IMG/VR virus record: IMGVR_UViG_3300035670_000912
Location: 1 to 31,005 of that record
Direction: 5' to 3' (one strand)
Length of the DNA: 31,005 bases
Origin: a virus
Shown: positions 15,065-22,715 of the stretch, one piece after another
Numbering within the stretch: position 1 is the stretch's first letter
Layout of the letters: the number at the start of each line of letters is the position of its first letter
Translations under genes and position numbers: made by a program
Notes under the pieces: model-generated
Database searches by the model: none
What the model was told of the DNA's origin: nothing
What the model saw: only the letters and a program-made list of their open reading frames with translations

Positions 15065-15088
15065 CGGGGCGGCAGGATCACCGCCCCG
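15065..15088 (-). promoter_or_regulatory. Hairpin just downstream of the major capsid gene
   Basis: CGGGGCGG and CCGCCCCG form an 8-bp perfect stem around an 8-base loop, seven bases beyond the capsid stop codon. No U-run follows on the minus strand, so a complete terminator is unlikely. It may protect the 3' end of the abundant capsid message or partly attenuate downstream transcription. Confidence 0.5.
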
Positions 15089-15095
15089 CTTAGGC

Positions 15096-16373
15096 TCACG
15101 CGGTGAACTCGATCAGCTTGATAGCCTCGAAGTTGACCACATCGCCGCCGACGCGCTTCGTCGTGTAGAACTCGACGTAGGGCTTCGACGAGAACGGATC
15201 GCGCAGCGTGCGGATGCCGATCCGATCGACGATCTGATAGGCCTCGCGCATGTCGCCAACCGCGATCGACAGGCTGTCCGTCGCCGGATCAGGCATGTCC
15301 TCGAACGACGCGACCGGGTAGCCGAGCAGCGTCGCGGGCTGGCCCGCTGCGATGCCGGGCGACCAGACATAGGCGCCGTCGGTGTCCTTCAGCTTGCGCG
15401 TCAGGGTGGTCGTGGCGCGGTTCATGAACCACGTCGCGTTCGCGCGATACTGAGCCTTGAGGCCGTAGAGCGCGTTGATGAGAACATCACCACCGTTCGG
15501 AGCAGCGGCAAATGCGCCGTTGACGCCGGTGATGAAGCGCTCGATCGTGCCAGGCAGCGTGGTGCCGCTGGCGTAGGTCAGGAAGCCGCGCGGACGATTG
15601 ATGCCCGAGCCGGTGACAAACGCGGTCGCTTCGTCGCGGGCGAACTTCTCCGCGACCTTGCCGGCGAGCCACGCTTCCATGTTGATCTCGGCGTCGTCGA
15701 GCAGCTTCTGAGTAGCCGTCGGCTTCGCGTAGAGTTCATGGGTCGGAATGCGCCACTTGCCAAGCTGCGGCGTGTTGGTCTCGGTGCGGCTGTCGGTTTC
15801 GCCGACCCAGCCCGAGGACGCCTCGTTGAGGTCGAACAGACCCTCGAGCGCGTCGGTCGAGATCACCTGCACCGAGGCATAGGCGCGCATCGGCGAGGTC
15901 TCGAACACCTTCATCACGATCCGCCCGGAGAGGTCCGGGTTGACCACATAGCCGCCATCGGGATCGGTGCCGACCGAGAGAGCCTTGATCTCGTCCGACG
16001 ACAGAGCCTGATCGCCCTTCCGCATGTAGGTCTGGAAGGCCGACTTGTAGGCGTCGAGCTGCGCGTTGCCAAAGTCATGCACGTCGGTGCCGCGGCGACG
16101 CATGTTGTTGCGCGCCCAGGCCAGTGCCTTGGCATCGAGATCGACGACATCGCCCGACGCATCGGTGACGACGCGCGAAGCACGCTTCGCAGCGAGAACC
16201 GCCTCGTCGGCGATCTTCTGCGCGGCGTCCATGTCCGCTTCGATCTTCTTCAGCTTCGCCTCGAGAACGGCGTCGTGCTTCTGCTGGTTCGCGTCGTGGG
16301 TCTGCTTGAACTCCTCGAACGCCTTATTGATCTGCTCGACCGCAGCGACGGCCGCTTTGATTTCCTCAGCCAT
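15096..16373 (-). CDS. Major capsid protein, HK97 family
   Basis: A 425-residue HK97-fold capsid protein. Residues 1-125 are a helical, charged delta domain (AAVEQINKAFEEFKQTHDAN, EAKLKKIEADMDAAQKIADE), the internal scaffold normally removed by the protease. The mature part begins near SVGTDPDGGYVVNPDLSGRI, followed by SSGWVGETDSRTETNTPQL, an AxxEFxxxxxxAFVTGSGxxRPRGFL region, the A-domain stretch TWFMNRATTTLTRKLKDTDG, LLGYPVASFEDMPD and a C-terminal RVGGDVVNFEAIKLIEFT. The start at ATG GCT GAG has GGAGACGATCA upstream, embedded in the last codons of the protease, which overlaps by 8 bases. An in-frame extension upstream of this start is arginine-rich shadow sequence. Confidence 0.95.
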   Translation of the reverse strand: MAEEIKAAVAAVEQINKAFEEFKQTHDANQQKHDAVLEAKLKKIEADMDAAQKIADEAVLAAKRASRVVTDASGDVVDLDAKALAWARNNMRRRGTDVHDFGNAQLDAYKSAFQTYMRKGDQALSSDEIKALSVGTDPDGGYVVNPDLSGRIVMKVFETSPMRAYASVQVISTDALEGLFDLNEASSGWVGETDSRTETNTPQLGKWRIPTHELYAKPTATQKLLDDAEINMEAWLAGKVAEKFARDEATAFVTGSGINRPRGFLTYASGTTLPGTIERFITGVNGAFAAAPNGGDVLINALYGLKAQYRANATWFMNRATTTLTRKLKDTDGAYVWSPGIAAGQPATLLGYPVASFEDMPDPATDSLSIAVGDMREAYQIVDRIGIRTLRDPFSSKPYVEFYTTKRVGGDVVNFEAIKLIEFTA

Positions 16374-17469
16374 TGATCGTCTCCTTGAGTTTGCTGAGTT
16401 GCGACAAAAGGGCTGAAAGCCCCGATGAAGCCTCGTCATCAGCATCCCGCTGGTTGGCGATGGCTTTGAAGCCGTGCGAGGTGATCGCAGCGGCCTCCTT
16501 GCGGCTGTATCCTGCATCCCGCAGGAACGCCTCAAACTCTCGCTCGGTCGTGATCGACTTGACCGCCGTCACCTTGGCATCCGGCAGCATCGGGAAGGTG
16601 ACGAGCGATACCTCGAACAGATCGACCTCCGTCAGCTTGCGAACCCGGCCATTCGCCTCCGGCACCGCCTCGATCGTCCGATAGCCGATGGACATGCTGT
16701 CGATGGCCCCAGCCTTGAGCAGCGCCATAGCCTCACGGCCCTTCTGCACGTCCTTGAGCAGCCGGCCCTTGACGTAGAGGCCGCGCTCGTCCTCGCGGAT
16801 CTCGTCCCAGATGCCAATCGGCTCGGCCATGTTGTGCTGCCAGAGCATCTTCACCTTGCGCCCGGAGCCGAGAGACTTGGCGAAGGCGCCGCGCTCGACG
16901 ACATCCATGCCCTGATCGACGACGCCGAAGACGCTGGCGTAGCCCTCGAAGATCCCGTCCTCGTCAGGCTCGCGCTTGATCTCGAGCGCCACGTTGAACC
17001 GCTGCATCTCGCTCATCTGCTTCTCATCCTCTTGCCGCCCGATCCGCTCTGCCCATGTGCGCCCCGGATCACCGCCCCACAAGTCCCACGCGATCCGCCA
17101 CGCGCCAGGCCCGCCGTCCGGCTCCTTTGCGTCGTATTGCTCAGAGCGCAGCGCGCCGTGCCGAGCGAAGAACGACCGCATCCGAGCCACCGTCTCGGCC
17201 GAAAGGTTGGCGCGGTTTGCGATGTCCCTCGCTCGCGCTACGCCGACCTCCGTGCCGCCTCGACCGTATTCCCGACGCCACTCAAGGGCACGCTCTGCCA
17301 CCCTCGCCATAGCCTCGGTCGGCTGATACCCGTCTTGCTTGCCCTCCCAGAACGAGACGCAGACAGCGTATCGCTGCGCCTCGTCCGGGAAGTCGTCCAC
17401 GGCTTCTGCGTCGCCCATGCAACGACCTAGAAACTCGTCCCGACCTTCATCTGCAAACGGTGTCGGCAT
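16366..17469 (-). CDS. Prohead protease (HK97 S78/U35 family) with N-terminal extra module
   Basis: The protease core covers about residues 152-310: RFNVALEIKREPDEDGIFEG, YASVFGVVDQGMDVVERGAF and KVKMLWQHN. Likely catalytic residues are H212 (QHN), S260 (SMSIGY) and E286 (FEVSLVTFPM), matching the His-Ser-acid arrangement of the family. The C-terminal part (EFEAFLRDAGYSRKEAAAIT) is a helical tail. Residues 1-145 are an unusual extension with DEAQRYAVCVSFWEGKQDGY and GRGGTEVGVARARDIANRAN, then LSAETVARMRSFFARH, a module I recognise from other phage head proteins. The full start follows GGGGCAAAG. An internal ATG at 17016 has AGAGGA upstream and would give the bare 216-residue protease. It cleaves the capsid delta domain during maturation. 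Confidence 0.92.
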   Translation of the reverse strand: MPTPFADEGRDEFLGRCMGDAEAVDDFPDEAQRYAVCVSFWEGKQDGYQPTEAMARVAERALEWRREYGRGGTEVGVARARDIANRANLSAETVARMRSFFARHGALRSEQYDAKEPDGGPGAWRIAWDLWGGDPGRTWAERIGRQEDEKQMSEMQRFNVALEIKREPDEDGIFEGYASVFGVVDQGMDVVERGAFAKSLGSGRKVKMLWQHNMAEPIGIWDEIREDERGLYVKGRLLKDVQKGREAMALLKAGAIDSMSIGYRTIEAVPEANGRVRKLTEVDLFEVSLVTFPMLPDAKVTAVKSITTEREFEAFLRDAGYSRKEAAAITSHGFKAIANQRDADDEASSGLSALLSQLSKLKETING

Positions 17470-17493
17470 CTTTGCCCCGATTGTCCCTGCCCG

Positions 17494-17502
17494 GTTATAT
17501 CA
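17494..17502 (-). promoter_or_regulatory. Possible extended -10 promoter before the prohead protease
   Basis: The 50-bp gap before the protease contains TGATATAAC on the minus strand (TGN plus TATAAC), flanked by CCCGG and CCGGG arms that could form a small hairpin or binding site. No clear -35 is seen. A start point about seven bases downstream would leave a leader of about 18 bases before the ATG. It would allow extra transcription of protease and capsid genes. Confidence 0.35.
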
Positions 17503-17519
17503 CAGCCGGGAACATGCCG

Positions 17520-18299
17520 CTAGTCATCGACGATGTAGCCCACGGCGCAGCGGCAGTTGATGGTTTCGTCGGGTGGTCCATCAGGATCGCCGGGGAACAT
17601 TAGCCGCGCACCACCGACGCGGAAGGCGCTGTCCATCGGGACGATCTGCCCATTGGCCCTGTCGTGGGTAGGTCTGGTTCTGCTGTCTTCGGCCGAGATC
17701 CACTCTTTCGATAGAGGGAGGCCGGTCTCCTTCGCTGCCGCCTGGCTGCCGTAATTCGCCGCCGAATGCGTCTCCGTTCTTGCGATCGTAACTGCCCTGA
17801 TAATCGATACCTGTCGTGCTTGGTCCAAGATCCGGTCTGCAATAGTCGGGACAGCCTCGCCTTCCTCATATCCCCTCCGCACTGCCGAGACGATGCGATT
17901 GCGGGTCGTTTCGCTGACGCTAGTGATCCGCTGTCGGATAGTCTCGTTGGAAATGTAGCGCAGAGCAAGCAGGGTCATCGTCTGGGCGAAGTCTTTCGTC
18001 TCGAGCCTGTGGCCGAGCGACTTGCCCTGCTCGACGATGCGGCTGCCGAAGGTCACCATGCTCGCGATCGCCATCGACTGGTAGATCTCCGTCAGCCGCT
18101 CAAGGTGGGCGGCGTCGGGCGGCACCTCGCCAGTGAAGCGATAGACCTCGACCATCTCGCGGATGGCGCGGTCGATCTCGCTGGCGATGCGCGAGCGGAA
18201 CTCTCGCTCAAGCCGATCAAGCAGCCGGTTCTGGCGCCGCAGTTCGCGCGAGCGGTTACGATCGAGGAGGCGTCTTGCCACTTGCCGTCTCCAGCCCAT
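17520..18299 (-). CDS. MuF-like minor head / head morphogenesis protein (SPP1 gp7 family)
   Basis: About 259 residues. The N-terminal half is helical and basic (RRLLDRNRSRELRRQNRLLD). The C-terminal domain carries the MuF signature: AVTIARTETHSAANYGSQAA, LPLSKEWISAEDSRTRPTHD and FPGDPDGPPDETINCRCAVG. The RTET, DxRxRxxHxxxxG and INCRC motifs are diagnostic of PF04233. These proteins bind the portal and enter or line the head early in assembly. The start is uncertain: ATG at 18299 overlaps the portal gene by 44 bases, while a GTG ten codons further in has GGAG seven bases upstream. Confidence 0.9.
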   Translation of the reverse strand: MGWRRQVARRLLDRNRSRELRRQNRLLDRLEREFRSRIASEIDRAIREMVEVYRFTGEVPPDAAHLERLTEIYQSMAIASMVTFGSRIVEQGKSLGHRLETKDFAQTMTLLALRYISNETIRQRITSVSETTRNRIVSAVRRGYEEGEAVPTIADRILDQARQVSIIRAVTIARTETHSAANYGSQAAAKETGLPLSKEWISAEDSRTRPTHDRANGQIVPMDSAFRVGGARLMFPGDPDGPPDETINCRCAVGYIVDD

Positions 18300-19524
18300 A
18301 GGCAAGCGCCTTTAGATCTGTCACGAGAGGCTCGGTCGCCATGCCGAGGCTGATCTCGGTGGACGGCACGAGCAGGACATCGCCGCCCTCGATTGGTTCA
18401 AACCCCTTCATGGCGCGGCGCTCGTTGATCGTCAGGTCTTTGGATGCGTCGGCCATCTGCCAGAGCGCCATCCGCTTGTCGACGATCGCCGGCACCTGGT
18501 CCATGTCCGGGCGCAACTCGACGCCGAAGGACTCGCCGAGCCAGGCGTTCCAGTCGCCCGCGATCATGTCCACCAGCGGGACGATCGTGTCTTCCCAGAA
18601 GGCCAGCCGCGCCTCCTGGTAGTTCGAGTAGGTGTTGTCTCCGGGGATGCCGAGAAGCTGCGGAGGCACGCCAAACGCGAGCGCGATGTCGCGGGCTGAG
18701 GAAGACTTGGCCTCGATCACGCCCATGTCAGCAGGCGAGAGGCCCATCTGCTCCCAGCTTAGGCCGCCCTCGAGCAGCATCGGACGACCGGCGTTGCGGG
18801 CGCCGGCGTATTGCTCCTCGATCTGCGCCTTAAGCCGGTTGAAGTTGTCGCTAGACAACTCCTGCCCGTCCTTCGTCGTCAAGGCACCAGACGGCCGCGC
18901 CGAGTTCTGGAGCAGCGCCTGCATCCACGCCATCGCCTCGTTGTGCTGGTCGATTGCGTAGGACGCCGCCTCGACCGGGCTGAGGCCATACCAGTCGTGC
19001 GAGGGGTTGAACATCTTCAGGTGGCGCACGTCGCTGTCGAGCGTCTGCGGATCGACGGGGAACGTCACCTTCTGGTTGTTTGCGGTGTAGATGTAGGACT
19101 GCGGATAGCCCGACGGGCCGGGGACGATCTTCATGCGGTCAGGGCGAAGCTGGTAGAGTTCGCGCGGCTGCCCGCCGACGACCACCCGCTCCTCGTAGCC
19201 GTTCCCTGCGATCAGGAGATAGGACACCTTCGCCCGCATGTAGCCGGCGCCCGACTGCATCGGGTTGGGGTTCTCGATGAGTTGCAGCAGCGGATGCTCG
19301 ATCAACTCCGTTTCGCCGCGAAAGATCGTCCACCGAACCGAGGCCACGGCGTCCGCGATCTTGTTGATCGCCTGAAACGCGATCACGTTCTTGCGATAGG
19401 CTTCGTCGGCGAATTGCTTGTAGTCTCTCTCGGACCAAGCCGGGTGGCCTGGCGTCATCACGAGCGCGCCACCCACGGCGCTTTCCTTCACGGCGTCGCG
19501 CCGGAATAGGCGGGAGAAGATCAT
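18256..19524 (-). CDS. Portal protein, HK97 family
   Basis: A 422-residue portal starting MIFSRLFRRDAVKESAVGGA. Diagnostic segments are AFQAINKIADAVASVRWTIF, HPLLQLIENPNPMQSGAGYM, LLIAGNGYEERVVVGGQPRE, a YGLSPVEAASYAI helix and DIALAFGVPPQLLGIPGDNT followed by YSNYQEARLAFWEDTIVPLV. The FGVPPQLLG plus YxNxxEAxxxFxxxTxxPL pattern is typical of HK97-type portals (PF04860). It forms the dodecameric DNA channel. The ATG lies after AAGGACGCTTGCG; an upstream in-frame start would add 11 residues without a better ribosome binding site. The gene follows terminase with a gap that holds a possible -10 element. Confidence 0.93.
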   Translation of the reverse strand: MIFSRLFRRDAVKESAVGGALVMTPGHPAWSERDYKQFADEAYRKNVIAFQAINKIADAVASVRWTIFRGETELIEHPLLQLIENPNPMQSGAGYMRAKVSYLLIAGNGYEERVVVGGQPRELYQLRPDRMKIVPGPSGYPQSYIYTANNQKVTFPVDPQTLDSDVRHLKMFNPSHDWYGLSPVEAASYAIDQHNEAMAWMQALLQNSARPSGALTTKDGQELSSDNFNRLKAQIEEQYAGARNAGRPMLLEGGLSWEQMGLSPADMGVIEAKSSSARDIALAFGVPPQLLGIPGDNTYSNYQEARLAFWEDTIVPLVDMIAGDWNAWLGESFGVELRPDMDQVPAIVDKRMALWQMADASKDLTINERRAMKGFEPIEGGDVLLVPSTEISLGMATEPLVTDLKALAYGLETASGKTPPRS

Positions 19525-19560
19525 CGCAAGCGTCCTTGCAAGACTGCGCTGAGGCAAAGT

Positions 19561-19569
19561 AGCATATCA
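19561..19569 (-). promoter_or_regulatory. Weak extended -10-like element before the portal gene
   Basis: The terminase-portal gap contains TGATATGCT on the minus strand, resembling the TGN plus TATAAC elements seen before the protease and major tail genes. CGCCC and GGGCG arms flank it upstream. It is the weakest of the three matches and has no clear -35. Confidence 0.2.
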
Positions 19570-19581
19570 CGCCCCCTCGTG

Positions 19582-20820
19582 CTATAGGGCGCGGATGTTA
19601 GGCCGGCCAGTGGTCGAGAAGGCAAGATCCGTCACGGCCCAGACCATCGCATCAAGCCGGTCGGGCGATCCGTCGCCCATGAAGCCCTGCGCCGTCATCT
19701 GCATCATCTGATCCTCGAGCCGCGGCATCTGCGCTGCGTGCGTCACTCGGCCCTGCTCGTAGAGCGCAGCGATCGGCTCGGCGCGGACGGCCTTGCCCTT
19801 TGATGCGGTGACCATCTCGACGTTGGCGAAGCGGTCCGAGGTCTTGATGATGCTCTCGACCATATCCCCGCCGAAGTTGCGCTCGGCCACGATCTTGTCG
19901 GCCTTGTGGTGGTGGTAGCGTTCAATCACCATCCGACCCCAGCCAGCCGGGCCGAGGCTGCACGACGCATCCTCAAGGATGTAGAACCGCCCATCGATCC
20001 CCTTGCCTGCCACAACGATGCCGATCTCGTCTCCGCCGCCTGACGGGTCAACGCCCACGACGATCCGCTGCATCTGCGGCGCTTGTCCGCGAAGGATCAT
20101 CTCGCGCGTCCAGATCGCGCCGTCGATGTCCTCGAGGATCTCGGCGAACAACTCCTGCCGGCCGAGGCGGGTGCCCTCGTATTTGTCGCGCAGAGCAGCG
20201 AGCGCGGTTGGCGCCAGGTTGGCCGCGTTGTCGAATGTCGAGCCGCGAGTGACAATCGTGCCGAGGCCATTGAGCAAATCACGGATGACCTTCGTCGGGC
20301 GGGGCGTCGTCGTTGCGACAAGCTGCGGGTTTTCCCCTAGGCGCAGACCGAAGGCCAGTTGATCGAAGGCCTCGGGATAGGTCCAGGCTGCCAACTCATC
20401 GCACCACGCTCGATGGAACTGCGGCCCGCGCAGACGATCAGGTGTGTCGGCTGAGAAGCCGCGGATCAGCGCGCCGTTGGTGAGCCTGATCTCCTGCCGG
20501 CTGCGGTTGTATTCGGCGACGAGTTCATGCGGGATGCACGCCATGAGGCCTGAGACGCCCTCGAAGCATGTGCCCCTAACGTCGTTGAACGTCGGCGCCA
20601 CGACGGCGATCTGCGCGTTGGGATTGCAGGCGGCATACCATGCGACATCTTCAGCACCCGTGCGGGTCTTGCCGAAGCCACGACCTGCAAGGACGAGCCA
20701 CGCGCGCCAGTCGCCCTTAGGCGTGATCTGGTTGGGCCGGGCCTGGGAGAGCCACTTGGTCCGCGCTATCGCTGTCGGCGATCTTTGCAGCGAGGACATC
20801 AAGTGCTTGTCGAAGATCAT
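19582..20820 (-). CDS. terL: Terminase large subunit
   Basis: A 412-residue packaging motor. The ATPase half has Walker A LAGRGFGKT (residues 44-52), Walker B RAWCDE (137-142) and the coupling motif ATTTPRP (169-175). The nuclease half begins IVVGVDPSGGGDEIGIVVAG with D258 as a likely metal ligand, continues with ERNFGGDMVESIIK and ends with DGSPDRLDAMVWAVTDL, which provides the last acidic residue. The sequence resembles GTA-type and related headful terminases, so headful packaging is possible but unproven. The ATG follows AGGAGATGACCG and lies 104 bases inside the small subunit gene. A second Met at residue 8 could also start the protein. Confidence 0.95.
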   Translation of the reverse strand: MIFDKHLMSSLQRSPTAIARTKWLSQARPNQITPKGDWRAWLVLAGRGFGKTRTGAEDVAWYAACNPNAQIAVVAPTFNDVRGTCFEGVSGLMACIPHELVAEYNRSRQEIRLTNGALIRGFSADTPDRLRGPQFHRAWCDELAAWTYPEAFDQLAFGLRLGENPQLVATTTPRPTKVIRDLLNGLGTIVTRGSTFDNAANLAPTALAALRDKYEGTRLGRQELFAEILEDIDGAIWTREMILRGQAPQMQRIVVGVDPSGGGDEIGIVVAGKGIDGRFYILEDASCSLGPAGWGRMVIERYHHHKADKIVAERNFGGDMVESIIKTSDRFANVEMVTASKGKAVRAEPIAALYEQGRVTHAAQMPRLEDQMMQMTAQGFMGDGSPDRLDAMVWAVTDLAFSTTGRPNIRAL

Positions 20821-21154
20821 CGGTCATCTCCTGCGTGATCTTGACCGCGCCGCCGTCGGCCCCGGTGATCTCGGTGCGGTTGGTCTCGCGCCAGCCTGCC
20901 TGCGTCTTGAGGAAGAAGATCATGCACGCTGTGTCGCCCTTGCGAGCCTTGTCGATCAGGTTCGATGCAACGGCACCGATCGCCCGAGCCTTGCCTCTTT
21001 TATACCGCAAGGCCGCTTCCTCGTCGCGATCTAAGATCGCGGCTAGGGTTGGGCGGCTGATGCCGAGATAGTCGGCGATCTGGTCTTGCGTGAGATACTG
21101 AGCGAGCGCCTCAAGCTGGACGCGCTCGTCGCTGGTAAGGACGCGGGTTACCAT
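20717..21154 (-). CDS. terS: Terminase small subunit
   Basis: A 145-residue DNA-binding protein. Residues 20-45 form a helix-turn-helix (YLTQDQIADYLGISRPTLAA), followed by DEEAALRYKRGKARAIGAVA, SNLIDKARKGDTACMIFFLK and TQAGWRET. The RGxAxAxxxVAxxLxxxAxxGDxxAxxFxLKxxAGW pattern is the small terminase signature. It should recognise the packaging site and regulate the large subunit. Its ATG shares a base with the Mom-like stop (TAATG). The C-terminal 35 residues overlap the large subunit gene in another frame, an unusually long overlap. Confidence 0.92.
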   Translation of the reverse strand: MVTRVLTSDERVQLEALAQYLTQDQIADYLGISRPTLAAILDRDEEAALRYKRGKARAIGAVASNLIDKARKGDTACMIFFLKTQAGWRETNRTEITGADGGAVKITQEMTDDLRQALDVLAAKIADSDSADQVALPGPAQPDHA

Positions 21155-21852
21155 TATGCGGCCTCTCCTGATGATGGAGCGTGCGGGTCAGTGCTGCCCT
21201 GCCGCTGTGCCGACTGGTCGTCGGTCATCGCCTGCTTCGCACGCTTGGGATATGGCTTCGCGAGCGGAAGTATGCGCGCCCGCATGTCGTCGTCAAGTGG
21301 CATGAGGTAGCGGTGCTTGCCGGGCGTCGTGACAATCTTGCATTCACTTGGGCGCACCGTCTTGCGCTTTGCTCCCTGCTGAATGTTCCAGCCCTTCTCA
21401 CTAACTTGCCTACTGTGTAGTCGCTTGTCGTTGTGCCAGTATTCTTTCCCGCTTGCTGTGTTGCCGACAAAGACCCAGTTGCCAGCCTGATACACGCCGC
21501 CGTGATGACCGTATTGCGGATCGGCGAACGATACGATCAACCTGAGTTCAGGACTATTGCGCCTTAAAAATTGCACCGCGAGCCTGACTATCCTTGACAC
21601 GGGGGCATCATGCTTGCCCAACGCTATGCGGGTCAGCTCGCACCCCTCTGCTTGCGTCAGGCCATAGGGCGACATCAGGTTCGATGATGCTCCGCGCGAG
21701 AAGATGACAACACCGATGAACTTGTCACACTCCCAGACGCCGATCTTAACTAAAGGCGGCACAGGAACGCTCTTGCTGTAGTGCCAATTCTCGCAGGCAT
21801 ACTTGGCCGCCTCGTGAGTGGCCCAATCGATGCGAAGATCAGCCTTGCCCAT
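21154..21852 (-). CDS. mom: Mom-family DNA modification protein
   Basis: A 232-residue member of the phage Mu Mom family, a GNAT-related fold that converts certain adenines in phage DNA to a bulky carbamoylmethyl-type derivative resistant to many restriction enzymes. Key segments are ACENWHYSKSVPVPPLVKIG (H24, Y25), VVIFSRGASSNLMSPYGLTQ, ELTRIALGK (E72), FADPQYGHHGGVYQAGNWVF and a downstream KRKTVRPSECKIVTTPGKHR with HRYLMPLD. The WHYSK, SPYG, CELTR and SFADPxxGHxGxxYQAxNW motifs define the family. The extended C-terminus after about residue 200 (KQAMTDDQSAQRQGS) is likely disordered. It overlaps the ParB-like gene by 14 bases and is coupled to the small terminase, placing modification just before packaging. 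Confidence 0.88.
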   Translation of the reverse strand: MGKADLRIDWATHEAAKYACENWHYSKSVPVPPLVKIGVWECDKFIGVVIFSRGASSNLMSPYGLTQAEGCELTRIALGKHDAPVSRIVRLAVQFLRRNSPELRLIVSFADPQYGHHGGVYQAGNWVFVGNTASGKEYWHNDKRLHSRQVSEKGWNIQQGAKRKTVRPSECKIVTTPGKHRYLMPLDDDMRARILPLAKPYPKRAKQAMTDDQSAQRQGSTDPHAPSSGEAA

Positions 21853-22369
21853 GTTCGCGCAGATCCCACTCTTCGCCGCAGTGCGGGCATTTGACCATCT
21901 TCGGTGCGAGTTCGTCTAGCTTGCCTTGATCGTCTTCGGTGCCAGGCTCGAAGTTGACATCTGACCCGATGCGCGCGATCTCGTCCGGGTCGAAACCGAT
22001 CACGTCTAGGTCGAAGCCCATCTCGCGCAGGTCGTCGAACTCAAGCGCAAGCAACTCGTCATCCCACTCGGCGAGTTCCGCGACCTTGTTCACCGAGAGC
22101 CGGAACGCCTTGACCTGCGCGTCGGTCATGTCGTCGGCGAGGATGACTGGCACCTCGGCAAGGCCCAGCTTCTTCGCCGCCTTGAGGCGCAGATGCCCAT
22201 CGACGACGAGGCCGTCGCTCTTGGCTACAATGGGCACGCGGAAGCCGAACTCGCGAATGGCCGCTGCAACGCGATCCACGGCGTGGTCGTTCTTGCGCGG
22301 GTTGCGGGCGTATTCGATCAGGCGATCGATCGGCCACGTTTCAAACGCTAGGGGGATGGATGCTGACAT
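21839..22369 (-). CDS. ParB-like N-terminal domain protein with C-terminal CxxC
   Basis: A 176-residue protein. Residues 5-100 are the ParB/Srx-like domain: ETWPIDRLIEYARNPRKNDH, VDRVAAAIREFGFRVPIVAK, DGLVVDGHLRLKAAKKLGLA and VILADDMTDAQVKAFRLSVN. The DGHLR box is the conserved nucleotide-binding motif. Unlike chromosomal ParB there is no central HTH. Residues 100-150 form a WDDELLALEFDDLREMGFDL helix region common in phage ParB-like proteins. The C-terminus holds CPHCGEEW (C161, C164), half of a zinc ribbon. Such proteins often neighbour DNA methyltransferases in phages; here the neighbour is Mom. The start has GGAGCCGCCTACG upstream and overlaps the DUF1937 gene by 29 bases. A role in modification or DNA recognition is inference. 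Confidence 0.85.
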   Translation of the reverse strand: MSASIPLAFETWPIDRLIEYARNPRKNDHAVDRVAAAIREFGFRVPIVAKSDGLVVDGHLRLKAAKKLGLAEVPVILADDMTDAQVKAFRLSVNKVAELAEWDDELLALEFDDLREMGFDLDVIGFDPDEIARIGSDVNFEPGTEDDQGKLDELAPKMVKCPHCGEEWDLREHGQG

Positions 22370-22715
22370 CGTAGGCGGCTCCGCGGGGGACGACGTAGAA
22401 GATCGGGATCTTGGCATCGATGCTCCATTGTATCTCGTAGGCTACACCTTGACTATCGCGCCAGCCAGGGAGGCAAAGCACATATAGCATGTCGCACTTC
22501 TTGAGGACAGTGCGGTTCCACTCGAGCCACGCCATCGCGTTGCCGGGGAGATGGTTACGCTGGCCGACCTCGTGCCAGAGGGCGATCGGGGAGATGGGCA
22601 TGATGATGCCCTTGCGCCAGAGCCATGCGGCGAAGTCACCGGCAGCGAGCGCGCGGGCGTCCTGCGTCGTTGTGTCCGGGTGGGAGTAGGGCGATGAGAT
22701 GAAGGCGAGCATCAT
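22341..22715 (-). CDS. DUF1937 protein, nucleoside deoxyribosyltransferase-like
   Basis: A 124-residue protein starting MMLAFISSPYSHPDTTTQDA. It has WLWRKGIIMPISPIALWHEV, then WLEWNRTVLKKCDMLYVLCL and PGWRDSQGVAYEIQWSIDAK. The SPYSHxD start, the CDxLYVLxLPGWxxSxGVxxE motif and overall size fit DUF1937, a branch of the nucleoside 2-deoxyribosyltransferase-like fold. The glutamate of VAYEI aligns with the catalytic Glu of that fold. It lies directly upstream of the ParB-like and Mom genes. A role in base or nucleotide handling for DNA modification is possible but unproven. The first ATG overlaps the previous stop (ATGA); a second ATG follows immediately. Confidence 0.82.
   Translation of the reverse strand: MMLAFISSPYSHPDTTTQDARALAAGDFAAWLWRKGIIMPISPIALWHEVGQRNHLPGNAMAWLEWNRTVLKKCDMLYVLCLPGWRDSQGVAYEIQWSIDAKIPIFYVVPRGAAYDVSIHPPSV

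Noticed and set aside
14415-16376. Long plus-strand open frame of 653 codons opposite the capsid and connector genes
   Set aside because: It is antisense to well-supported genes, rich in Arg, Asp, His and Val as expected from the complementary strand of GC-rich coding DNA, and has no coherent domain.
16474-17430. Plus-strand open frame of 318 codons opposite the prohead protease
   Set aside because: Antisense shadow; the protease motifs on the other strand are unambiguous.
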